From CAZVNZ01 sp964628515 (GTDB lineage Bacteria; Bacillota; Clostridia; Christensenellales; Christensenellaceae): 64,000 bases of DNA. Below the pieces are notes generated by a model. The model was given only the letters and a program-made list of their open reading frames with translations, was not told where the DNA came from and ran no database searches. The DNA lies in contig CAZVNZ010000003.1 of the NCBI GenBank assembly GCA_964628515.1, positions 1 through 64,000 of the forward strand. The letters run 5' to 3'. Below are positions 17,390-25,642 of this stretch, piece after piece. Every line of letters begins with the position of its first letter. The first letter of the stretch is position 1. Position numbers and translations under genes: made by a program.

Positions 17390-17428
17390 ACGAATATTAT
17401 AATAATTTAAAATACAAGGAGTAGAAAA

Positions 17429-19900
17429 ATGACTAAGAGTTTAACAATAGACCCGAAAGTAATGAGAAAAAAAGGCGTTATTAAATCTAAAGATATCCCT
17501 ATGAACGTGTATCAAAAAGGGGTTAAGGACGAAGTTAAAAACTTTACCAAACAGCAATTTTTAAATATATACAGAGATATGTGGGTGGTGCGTGAGTTTG
17601 AAACTATGCTAAACCTAATTAAAACCACAAATTCTTACGAAGGTGTGGAGTATAATCATCCCGGCCCTGCGCATTTGGGTATTGGGCAGGAAGCCGCTTA
17701 TGTTGGACAGGCGTTTGAGCTTAATATTCAAGATTTTTCCTTTGGCTCGCACAGAAGTCACGGGGAAATTTTAGCAAGAGGAATGTCCTCCATAGAAAAA
17801 CTTACAGACAAACAACTTACAGAAATTATGGAGAACTTTTTAGGCGGAGAAACTTACGCCGTTGTTAAAAAGTATACTCAATACAAAAAAGTTAAAGATA
17901 TGGCAAGAGAGTTTTTATTCTACGGCATGGTTGCAGAAACTTGGGGCAGACAAACAGGCTTTAACAGAGGGTTAGGCGGTTCTATGCACGCATTCTTTAC
18001 TCCCTTTGGTATTTTTCCAAACAATGCAATAGTTGGTGGTAGTGCACCTATTTCTACAGGTGCGGCGCTTTATAAAAGGGTAAACAAAGAGGATGGTATT
18101 GTAGTTTGTAACATAGGCGACGGCTCTATTGGTTGCGGACCTGTTTACGAATCCATGAACTTTGCGACAATGGATCAATACAACACCCTTTGGGATAAAG
18201 ACCATAAAGGCGGACTTCCCATTATTTACAACATTTGGAATAACAGCTACGGCATGGGCGGACAAACAAACGGCGAAACCATGGGTTACGGCGAGGTTGC
18301 AAGACTGGGCGCAGGGCTAAACCCCGAAGCTATGCACGCAGAAAGAGTAGACGGCATGAATCCCCTTGCGGTTATAGATGCCTACAGAAGAAAAATGCAG
18401 TTAATTAAAGACAGAAAAGGTCCTGTACTCTTAGATGTGGTTACCTACCGTATTTCAGGGCACAGTCCTTCGGATTCATCATCATACAGAACAAAAGAAG
18501 AAATTGCGGCTTGGGAGGCAATAGATTCCATTAAAACCTTTGGCGCACAATTAATAGAAGCAAAAGTAGCAACAGAAAAGGAATTAAAAGCAATAGAAGA
18601 GCAAATCAGAAAAGACATGGTGTGGGCGGTAAAATTAGGCAAAGACGAGGAAATTTCTCCACGTATAGATTTAGTTAAAAACCCTGACGCCATTGCGGAT
18701 ATGATGTTTTCCAACGAGCATATTCCAAGCTTAGATACAAAGAGAACGCCTGAGGTTTGTATGCCAAAAGCGGAAAATCCTCGTGTACAAAAATTAGCAA
18801 ATAAAATAAGACACGGCATAGACGAAAACGGCAAGCCCGTTTCCAAAAACAAAACCTATCAAGTAAGAGACGCTATTTTTGAGGCTACAATAGATAAATT
18901 CTACGAAGACCCAACATTTATTGCCTACGGCGAGGATAACAGAGACTGGGGTAGTGCCTTTGGCGCATACTCCAACCTAACGGAGTCCATACCTTACCAC
19001 AGATTTTTCAACTCCCCGATTTCCGAGGCGGCAATAGTGGGTACATCCGTTGGTTATGCCCTTGCAGGCGGTAGAGTAATGAGCGAGCTTATGTACATAG
19101 ACTTCCTTGGACGTGCAGGGGACGAAATTTTCAACCAAATGGCAAAATGGCAGGCAATGAGTGGCGATGTACTAAAAATGCCCTTTGTACTTAGGGTTTC
19201 CGTTGGCTCTAAATACGGCGCACAGCACTCTCAAGACTGGTCTGCACTTTGTACGCATATTCCCGGTTTAAAGGTGGTTTTCCCTGCTACTCCTTACGAT
19301 ACTAAGGGTATGCTAAATGCAGCGCTTGCAGGCACAGACCCTGTAATATTCTGCGAAAGCCAAAGACTGTACGATATCGGAGAAATGTTTGCAAAAGACG
19401 TGCCTTCCGAGTATTACGAAATAGAAATCGGCGAGCCTGATATTAAAAAAGAGGGTAAGGATTTGACCATTCTAACCATTGGCGCAACCTTGTACAGAGC
19501 AACGGAGGCGGCAAAAATTCTTGAAGAAAAGTACGGCGTTTCCACAGAAATTATAGATGCAAGAAGTTTAGTGCCCTTTAATTACGAAAAGGTTATTGAA
19601 TCCGTTAAGAAAACAGGCAAAATAATAGTAGCGGGCGACGCTTGCGAGAGAGGCTCGCACTTAAAGGATTTTGCACAAACAATAAGCGAGCTTTGCTTTG
19701 ACTACTTAGATGCACCGCCGGTAGTGGTGGGTGCTAAAAACTGGATTACACCCGCTCACGAGTTGGAAAACTACTTCTTCCCCCAAGCAAGCTGGATTAT
19801 AGATGCGGTAAATCAGCGCATTATGCCACTTCCTGGGCATGTAAACACCACAAACCAAACTATTACACAACAGATTTTAAACAATAAAAAAGGCGTGTAA
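17429..19900 (+). CDS. 2-oxoacid (pyruvate) dehydrogenase E1, alpha and beta subunits fused
   Basis: This 823-residue thiamine diphosphate enzyme decarboxylates the 2-oxoacid and acylates E2. Residues ~30-450 are an E1-alpha domain with the ThDP/Mg motif starting at GDGSIGCG (~230) and ending in IWNNSYGMGG. Residues ~475-820 are an E1-beta domain (FIAYGEDNRDWGSAFG, NSPISEAAIVGTSVGYALAGG, GAQHSQDWSALCTHIPGLKV). In most bacteria these are two genes; here a linker of ~25 residues joins them with no frameshift. AAGGAG precedes the ATG. It is the last gene of the E2-E3-E1 operon and is followed by a terminator. Confidence 0.9.
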   Translation: MTKSLTIDPKVMRKKGVIKSKDIPMNVYQKGVKDEVKNFTKQQFLNIYRDMWVVREFETMLNLIKTTNSYEGVEYNHPGPAHLGIGQEAAYVGQAFELNIQDFSFGSHRSHGEILARGMSSIEKLTDKQLTEIMENFLGGETYAVVKKYTQYKKVKDMAREFLFYGMVAETWGRQTGFNRGLGGSMHAFFTPFGIFPNNAIVGGSAPISTGAALYKRVNKEDGIVVCNIGDGSIGCGPVYESMNFATMDQYNTLWDKDHKGGLPIIYNIWNNSYGMGGQTNGETMGYGEVARLGAGLNPEAMHAERVDGMNPLAVIDAYRRKMQLIKDRKGPVLLDVVTYRISGHSPSDSSSYRTKEEIAAWEAIDSIKTFGAQLIEAKVATEKELKAIEEQIRKDMVWAVKLGKDEEISPRIDLVKNPDAIADMMFSNEHIPSLDTKRTPEVCMPKAENPRVQKLANKIRHGIDENGKPVSKNKTYQVRDAIFEATIDKFYEDPTFIAYGEDNRDWGSAFGAYSNLTESIPYHRFFNSPISEAAIVGTSVGYALAGGRVMSELMYIDFLGRAGDEIFNQMAKWQAMSGDVLKMPFVLRVSVGSKYGAQHSQDWSALCTHIPGLKVVFPATPYDTKGMLNAALAGTDPVIFCESQRLYDIGEMFAKDVPSEYYEIEIGEPDIKKEGKDLTILTIGATLYRATEAAKILEEKYGVSTEIIDARSLVPFNYEKVIESVKKTGKIIVAGDACERGSHLKDFAQTISELCFDYLDAPPVVVGAKNWITPAHELENYFFPQASWIIDAVNQRIMPLPGHVNTTNQTITQQILNNKKGV

Positions 19901-19935
19901 AGTTTAAATACCAACATAATTACCAACCAAAAAAT

Positions 19936-19967
19936 CGAGCCATAGAAAAAATTTGGCTCGGTTTTTT
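19936..19967 (+). terminator. Rho-independent terminator of the dehydrogenase operon
   Basis: CGAGCC (19936-19941) pairs with GGCTCG (19955-19960), followed by G and six T. Confidence 0.85.
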
Positions 19968-20031
19968 GCGTATTTTTCTCTTTTTTGTGATATAATGATA
20001 ATAGTTAGGCAAGCATAACAAAAAAGGGCAG

Positions 20032-20520
20032 GTGAGTAAAATTACGTACAGACAAGCGCAAGCAAAGGATATAGGCACCCTAATAGCCTTGCGTTTAAAA
20101 TTTCTGCAAGCGGTAAACGGTAGCGCCGAGCAGGAGGTTTTAGACGCAATAACCCAACAACTAAGAGAGTATTTTACAAGCAATTTAGACAAAACCTTTT
20201 TTGCTGTTTTAGGCTATGGTGATGATGAAGAGCGAGGAGAAGCTCTTTGCGCCGCCTTTTTAGTGATAATGGAAAAACCGGCAAATTACAATTTTACTAC
20301 CGGCAAAACAGGGCTGGTATTAAATGTGTACACCTCGCCTAAGCATAAAAACATTAGCATTGTAAGGGAGGCTATGGAGCAAATAATAGAAATTGCAAAG
20401 GCGCAAAATCTCACTATGATAGAGATTTCCGCAACAGAAGCGGAGGAAAAAGTGTGCAAGGCTTTAGGGTTTAAGGTTAAGAAGTCTAAGTTTTCCGAGA
20501 TGGCACTTCGGTTGGGGTAG
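20032..20520 (+). CDS. GNAT-family N-acetyltransferase
   Basis: This 162-residue protein starts at GTG. It has the GNAT layout: N-terminal YRQAQAKDIGTLIALRLKF, a central strand leading to LVLNVYTSPKHKNISIVREAM as the acetyl-CoA segment, and a C-terminal IEISATEAEEKVCKALGFK. The usual Q/R-x-x-G-x-G/A loop is weak (KHKNIS). Substrate unknown. A TATAAT at about 19990 lies upstream. Confidence 0.75.
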   Translation: MSKITYRQAQAKDIGTLIALRLKFLQAVNGSAEQEVLDAITQQLREYFTSNLDKTFFAVLGYGDDEERGEALCAAFLVIMEKPANYNFTTGKTGLVLNVYTSPKHKNISIVREAMEQIIEIAKAQNLTMIEISATEAEEKVCKALGFKVKKSKFSEMALRLG

Positions 20521-20538
20521 GCTTAGTAAGTTGGATTA

Positions 20539-20985
20539 TTATTTGTTTTGGTACATTTTGCACTGACGTATTCTGTTTTTCTCACGGTCAATTTGTACCA
20601 CTCCAACAATTATTAATATTACAAAAAGTGCTATATAAAACAAAATAAATATAATTATATTACTAAAACATTGTGCATTAGTTAAAATTAGATTTTCAAA
20701 TACACTTTCCGGTATAATACTTCCTAATAAAGTAAGTGTGGATATAAAAATCGTTACTAAAGCAATTCCGATTTTTAGTGTAGCATTTCCCCATTTCTCA
20801 TGATTTTTGGCAATAATATTACTGTAAACTTTTAATTCATTTTTCCATTCCTCTTTAGTGTAATTCTTTTTGCTTTCTATAATACCTTCAATTATTCTAA
20901 CTTCCTCATTATACTTGTCTATCTCTTTTTCGTTCAAAAGTCTTACTCTCATCAAACTTTCCTCGCACAAAAAATCACCAATCAT
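20539..20985 (-). CDS. Hypothetical two-helix membrane protein
   Basis: I do not recognise this protein. It has ~70 charged, helical N-terminal residues and then two hydrophobic segments (~ATLKIGIALVTIFISTLTLL and IIIFILFYIALFVILIIVG) with a short basic tail. The start may instead be the ATG at 20952, which follows GAGGAAAG, giving 137 residues. The layout (soluble coiled region plus paired membrane helices) resembles many small membrane-anchored proteins of unknown role. Confidence 0.6.
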   Translation of the reverse strand: MIGDFLCEESLMRVRLLNEKEIDKYNEEVRIIEGIIESKKNYTKEEWKNELKVYSNIIAKNHEKWGNATLKIGIALVTIFISTLTLLGSIIPESVFENLILTNAQCFSNIIIFILFYIALFVILIIVGVVQIDREKNRIRQCKMYQNK

Positions 20986-21004
20986 AAACCCACCCCACTA
21001 CAAA

Positions 21005-21025
21005 CAGCCGATTAAAAACCGGCTG
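21005..21025 (-). terminator. Hairpin downstream of the acetate-type transporter
   Basis: CAGCCG (21005-21010) and CGGCTG (21020-21025) form a stem. Only TTTG follows on the minus strand, so termination would be weak. Confidence 0.4.
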
Positions 21026-21054
21026 AATTGCAATAATCACAATATAAATAAAAA

Positions 21055-21603
21055 TTAAAGTTTAACTATGTTTTTACCCGACTCGTTGTTAATAATCTGA
21101 CCTATTGCGCTATAAATTGCAAACAAGCCACAAATTATTCCAACAATGCCGGCGGTAACTTTTATAGCATGAATCTCGGTAAAATCGCCTATGGCTAATA
21201 GCAAAAACAGAATTGTCAGCGAACCGAACACAAGTTTTGTTATGGTGTTGTGTTTTAGTGCTCCTATAAACATTCCAAGGGTAAAAATGCACCACAGCAG
21301 TAAATAAAAGCCCATAGAAATACTGTCTGCGGCATTAGATACGGGCAACACCCAAATAATTACCAGCGACCACCAAAAAAAGCCGTAGGCGGTAAATGCC
21401 GTTGCCCCAAAGGTGTTTCCCGTTTTAAACTCCATAATTCCCGCAATAATTTGCGCCGCACCACCAAGGGCTAAGCCCATTGCCACAATTACAATAGACA
21501 GCGGTATTATTCCCGAGTTGTGTAAGTTTAAAAGCACGGTTGTCATTCCAAAACCAAGTAGACCTAAAGGTCCGGGATTTGCCATTAAGTTTTTGTTTTC
21601 CAT
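21055..21603 (-). CDS. GPR1/FUN34/YaaH (SatP-type) acetate/succinate transporter
   Basis: This 182-residue membrane protein has six predicted helices and the family signature NPGPLGLLGFGMTT near the N-terminus. Members carry acetate or succinate, usually with protons. GGAG precedes the ATG. It could handle acetate made by the pyruvate-oxidising enzymes in this window (inference). Confidence 0.9.
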   Translation of the reverse strand: MENKNLMANPGPLGLLGFGMTTVLLNLHNSGIIPLSIVIVAMGLALGGAAQIIAGIMEFKTGNTFGATAFTAYGFFWWSLVIIWVLPVSNAADSISMGFYLLLWCIFTLGMFIGALKHNTITKLVFGSLTILFLLLAIGDFTEIHAIKVTAGIVGIICGLFAIYSAIGQIINNESGKNIVKL

Positions 21604-21732
21604 ATACTCCTACTCCTAAAATTTATTAAGTTTTGTGTGTATTATTCCATTAGCTAAATAGCTAAAACTTGTTTATATAATAAATTAATTATATCATATT
21701 TTTTAAAATATAAAAGTACAGTTTTATCTTTT

Positions 21733-22257
21733 TTATGATTTTTTTACGCAATACACAAAATGAGGCATGTGCATATTATAATAAAACTTTGTAAACTCTC
21801 CCACTTTTTCCATATTATTGGCTATTGCCACCTTAACAGAGGGGAGGTTGGTATCTCTTATTATGGAGTACACCTCGGTTGCGTGCAACACATCAAAAGC
21901 ATATTGCTTACAGCATTGTGCGGCTTTTGTGGCATAACCCTTGTGCCAGTAGGCTTTTGCAAAGAGGTAGCCAATCTCCAAAACCTCTTTGCCGTCCCAG
22001 TCTTGCATGGTAAGTCCGCAAAGCCCTATTAGCTCCTCTTTTTCTTTTATGATGACCCCCCACATACCAAAACCGTATTTGGCATACCTGCGCTGTTGCA
22101 ATTCTATAAAGGTATTTATTTCATCTTCGCTAAAGGGATGCTCGTAGGCGTACATTACCTCGCTGTTTCCTAAGATTTCCGCAATGCTTAGGTAATCAGC
22201 CTTAGTTATTTCTCGCAAATAAAATTCTTTTGTTTGCAATATCATAGTGGTTGACAT
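21733..22257 (-). CDS. GNAT acetyltransferase, RimJ/RimL type
   Basis: This 174-residue protein has FYLREITKADYLSIAEIL at the N-terminus, GLCGLTMQDWDGKEVLEIGYLF in the core, and the acetyl-CoA loop WHKGYATKAAQ. It is typical of RimJ/RimL-like enzymes that acetylate alpha-amino groups or small amines. I start it at the ATG at 22257, one base after the stop of the nitroreductase gene, so translation is probably coupled. An upstream ATG at 22320 would overlap that gene by over 60 nt. Confidence 0.82.
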   Translation of the reverse strand: MSTTMILQTKEFYLREITKADYLSIAEILGNSEVMYAYEHPFSEDEINTFIELQQRRYAKYGFGMWGVIIKEKEELIGLCGLTMQDWDGKEVLEIGYLFAKAYWHKGYATKAAQCCKQYAFDVLHATEVYSIIRDTNLPSVKVAIANNMEKVGEFTKFYYNMHMPHFVYCVKKS

Positions 22258-22258
22258 T

Positions 22259-22969
22259 TTAGGCTTTAGTAAAAGCTGCGTTGTTGCCAAGGTCAAAACT
22301 GCCCTGTGCGCCAATCTCAAAATGTAGTTTGCAAATACCTAAATCTATTAAATCCATAACATAATCATCGGGGATGCTTGCTTGCACTTTGCCTTCTTTA
22401 TACTCAAACTTAAATTTTTGGGAATTAATGGCGGTAGGTGCTTTGAGTGCCGCCTCTACACCGTCAAAAAACCATTTAGGAGGGGTGGTATCGTATGTGC
22501 AAACCTGTTCGGCGGTCTTTGTTTTGCGTTTTGCAACGGAGGCAATAAACTTCTCCTTTAACCCTTTGTTTTGAGAGATGTTGCCAACAGCAATTAAGCA
22601 TACTATGGTTTCGTCTTTATATTGCTGGAAAAAACTGTTGTCTCTGTCAAAAGTGCCACCTATCCAACAGGTGCCAAGTCCTAACTTTGTTGCCTCAAGT
22701 ACAAATTTTTCTCCGTAATAGCCTGCCTTTTCCTTAATGTTGTCAGTATTTCCTTTAAGCAAAAGTACACTTCTTACATTTTTAAGCAAACCGTAACTTG
22801 CTTTAAAGCCCTTAAATAATATGCTTGCATCATCAACAAAAACGGCATTTAAGCCGGATGCTTCGTTATATTCGTCAATTAGCTTTATTAATTCGTCTTT
22901 GCATTTTATTTCGTCCGAAAGGTAGGTGCGTCTGGAACAACGTAGGTCTATTGCTTGCATATCTGTCAT
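22259..22969 (-). CDS. Nitroreductase-family protein (TM1586-like)
   Basis: This 236-residue protein has the SRRTYLSDEI start and a GYYGEKFVLEATKLGLGTCWIGGTF segment, as in flavin-dependent nitroreductases. The second half (PKWFFDGVEAALKAPTAINSQKFKFEY) is the repeat characteristic of the TM1586 subgroup, in which two half-domains sit in one chain. It would use FMN and NAD(P)H; the substrate is unknown. CAGGAG precedes the ATG. It forms a two-gene operon with the acetyltransferase. Confidence 0.85.
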   Translation of the reverse strand: MTDMQAIDLRCSRRTYLSDEIKCKDELIKLIDEYNEASGLNAVFVDDASILFKGFKASYGLLKNVRSVLLLKGNTDNIKEKAGYYGEKFVLEATKLGLGTCWIGGTFDRDNSFFQQYKDETIVCLIAVGNISQNKGLKEKFIASVAKRKTKTAEQVCTYDTTPPKWFFDGVEAALKAPTAINSQKFKFEYKEGKVQASIPDDYVMDLIDLGICKLHFEIGAQGSFDLGNNAAFTKA

Positions 22970-23299
22970 TGGTTTTCTCTCCTGTTTAATTAAAATATAT
23001 AAATATTATACCATATTTTTAGCATTGCGTTACAATTAAATTAAATAATCGACATAAAAACACCCTCTAATTCTTTGGCAATTATATAACATGTGTATCT
23101 TAATTTGCAAATATAAAAAATTGCAAAAATTATTAACAAATTATTAGTCAAAAAATAGTTGTTTGTACGTAAATTTTTAACATAATAGAAATGTATAAAT
23201 ATTGCTAATGGCTTAAAGTTGTGCTATTATAATAAATAGATAATAACGGGGGGTGCAATCTTACTTTTTAAATTATTAAATGTAAGTTTGCGGGGAATT
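22970..23299. other. AT-rich divergent intergenic region
   Basis: This is 330 bp with no gene. A TATAAT at 23228-23233 could serve the EAL gene, but the -35 spacing is poor. TTTGCAA/TTGCAAA (23104-23110 with 23121-23127) is an inverted repeat. I see no riboswitch or terminator. Confidence 0.5.
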
Positions 23300-25555
23300 A
23301 TGAAAAAAAAATTTAAAATTTGGCAATTATTGCTGATATTTGTGCTAATATTAGTAGTAATCTCCGGCGGTTTGCTGGAGTATAACCGCATTTTAGAGTC
23401 AGACTTATCCGAGCTTGCGTGCAGAACCTTACAAGAGGTTATCCAACAACAAAAACAAACATTTTCATCTGAAATCAGAAATAAAATAGTAGTATTAGAT
23501 ACTTTGGCGGCAGTATTAGACGACGGCACAGTTTCTTCCGCACAAGTAAAAGATAACGTTTTGGATGCCATTAAAAACTCCATAAAAGAAAGTAGTTTCG
23601 ATTACATTGTTTTTGCAGATACTAACGGCTATGGGGTGGTACACGACGGCAGAAAAATAGATTTAAACAAAGAGGAATTTTACAATAAAGATTCTATATA
23701 CGATACATACATTACTTCGCCATTTATATTTTCCTTAAACAATCAAAAAATGACTGCAATTTCTACACCCGTAAATATTAACGGTAAATTGCAGGGCACA
23801 CTGATTGGCTTAACGGAACCCGCAAAACTGCGAGATTTATTCTTCCCGTCTTTCAGAGGGCTTGGTTATGCCTACATAATAGACTCTAAGGGCAATGTAA
23901 TAACAAAAACCAACAGCCAATATTTAAGCGAGCGCTCCAACGTTTTAGAAGCACTAAGCGAGGCTGAAATGATGGAAAAAGACGATTACGACACGATAGT
24001 AAAAAAATTAGAACAAGGGGATTCCGGTCATGCCGTATATGCTTTAGACGGTGAGGTTAGGCTTATGCACTTCTCTCCCCTCGGAATTAACGATTGGTAT
24101 GTGGTGTCCATTGCACCCGAAAGCACAATTTCCGAAGTGGCGCTTGCAATAAACTCCCGTGCCATTATGCTTACGATTTTAATAGTAGGATTATTTATTA
24201 TACTATTAATATTTTTACTGTTTACCCAAAAAAGATATGCGGACGATTTATATAAAATAGCTTACTACAACCAAGTTACAAATGCGCCTAACTCCATTAA
24301 GTTTTACGAAATTGCTGGTAAAATATTGCAGGAAAACAAAACGGATAGTTATGCCATAGCCAAAATAGGCATTTCAAAGTTTAATCTTATTAACGAAATT
24401 TACAGCTACGAAACAGGCAACGAAGTTTTGCGTCTGTTTGCAAACTCCCTTGCAAATGTAACGGAGGGAAACAACGAGACATACGGACAAATTTTTGGAG
24501 ACAGATTTCTGATTTTGATTAAAATTAAAGAAAGACAGGATGTATTTGAAAAAATTAAACATTTTGAACAACTGTTCGCACTGGAAATAAAAAATATTGT
24601 GGAGCATAAAGTAATTTTCCCAACAGGCATATATCTTTTGGATAAAGGGGAAACGGACGTGCCTCGCACCGTAGAAAAAGCCGCCTATGCCCACAGAGTA
24701 GCCAAAGAATTTGTACGAATAGGGGATAATATTAAATTCTACGATGAAGAAATGCGCAGAGCCACCATCATAGAAAAAGAAATAGAGGACAAAATGGAAA
24801 CCGCCCTACATAATGGGGAATTTAAGCTATATTTGCAATCCAAGCACAGTACGACAAACGAGGAATTGGAGGGTGCGGAAGCCCTTGTAAGATGGCAAAT
24901 AAACGAAGAACAGGTTATGAATCCGGGAGAGTTTATTCCCATATTGGAAAAAAACGGCTTTGTTGTTAAAATCGATATGTATATTTTCGAGCAGGTATGT
25001 ATTTTCTTGCAAGATTTAATTGAGGACGGCAACAAGCCATTTACAATTTCCGTTAATTTTTCCAGACTGCATCTAATCAACGAAAATTTTGTTGCGGAGC
25101 TTACGGAAATTGCGGACAAATATAACATACCCCACGAGTATTTAGAGATAGAAATAACCGAAACATCCATTTTAGACAACGAATTACAGCTTAAAAAGGT
25201 ACTAAAACAGTTACACAGCAACAACTTTACACTTGCAATGGACGATTTTGGCGCAGGATATTCCTCTTTAGGCTTACTAAAATACTTAAAAATAGATATT
25301 ATTAAAATAGACAGAAGCTTTTTCTCCAACACCGAGGATATTTCCAAAGAGGAAATTGTGGTTAAATGTATTGTAGATATGGCAAAAAGTCTAAATATGA
25401 TTACGGTGGCGGAAGGTGTGGAAACCAAAGAACATATAGAGATGCTAAAACGCATAGGTTGTGATTTAATTCAAGGTTTTTATTATTCCAAACCAATGTA
25501 CTACGTGGATTTTTACAAAAAGCATTTTGGAGACAAAAATCATAAGAGGAAATAA
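23300..25555 (+). CDS. Membrane dCache-degenerate GGDEF-EAL c-di-GMP phosphodiesterase
   Basis: This 751-residue protein has TM1 (~8-28), an extracytoplasmic Cache-type sensor (~35-285), TM2 (~290-310), then a GGDEF-like domain whose signature is IFGDRF instead of GGDEF, so cyclase activity is unlikely. The EAL domain (~495-745) has the key motifs: EGAEALVRW, EIEITETS, DDFGAGYSS, KIDRSF and VAEGVET. It should hydrolyse c-di-GMP in response to an external small ligand; the degenerate GGDEF may bind GTP as a regulator. Start chosen at ATG 23300 behind GGGGAA; a TTG at 23288 is less likely. Confidence 0.9.
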   Translation: MKKKFKIWQLLLIFVLILVVISGGLLEYNRILESDLSELACRTLQEVIQQQKQTFSSEIRNKIVVLDTLAAVLDDGTVSSAQVKDNVLDAIKNSIKESSFDYIVFADTNGYGVVHDGRKIDLNKEEFYNKDSIYDTYITSPFIFSLNNQKMTAISTPVNINGKLQGTLIGLTEPAKLRDLFFPSFRGLGYAYIIDSKGNVITKTNSQYLSERSNVLEALSEAEMMEKDDYDTIVKKLEQGDSGHAVYALDGEVRLMHFSPLGINDWYVVSIAPESTISEVALAINSRAIMLTILIVGLFIILLIFLLFTQKRYADDLYKIAYYNQVTNAPNSIKFYEIAGKILQENKTDSYAIAKIGISKFNLINEIYSYETGNEVLRLFANSLANVTEGNNETYGQIFGDRFLILIKIKERQDVFEKIKHFEQLFALEIKNIVEHKVIFPTGIYLLDKGETDVPRTVEKAAYAHRVAKEFVRIGDNIKFYDEEMRRATIIEKEIEDKMETALHNGEFKLYLQSKHSTTNEELEGAEALVRWQINEEQVMNPGEFIPILEKNGFVVKIDMYIFEQVCIFLQDLIEDGNKPFTISVNFSRLHLINENFVAELTEIADKYNIPHEYLEIEITETSILDNELQLKKVLKQLHSNNFTLAMDDFGAGYSSLGLLKYLKIDIIKIDRSFFSNTEDISKEEIVVKCIVDMAKSLNMITVAEGVETKEHIEMLKRIGCDLIQGFYYSKPMYYVDFYKKHFGDKNHKRK

Positions 25556-25582
25556 TAGAGCTGGGCGCAATAGAAATATTAA

Positions 25583-25614
25583 GGGGCAAGGTAATCTATG
25601 AGAAACCTTGCCCC
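25583..25614. terminator. Strong hairpin between convergent genes
   Basis: GGGGCAAGGT (25583-25592) and ACCTTGCCCC (25605-25614) are perfectly complementary. There is no strong T-run on either side, but the position between converging genes fits a shared terminator. Confidence 0.6.
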
Positions 25615-25642
25615 TATAAAATTCAATAATTTTTCGTAAAAC

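Noticed and set aside
23104..23127. TTTGCAA/TTGCAAA pair as an operator of the EAL gene
   Set aside because: It is AT-rich, far from a well-formed promoter and short enough to arise by chance in this sequence.
24374..24694. Antisense frames of ~100 codons inside the EAL gene and similar ones in other genes
   Set aside because: They lie opposite well-supported domains, lack ribosome sites and have no recognisable protein features.
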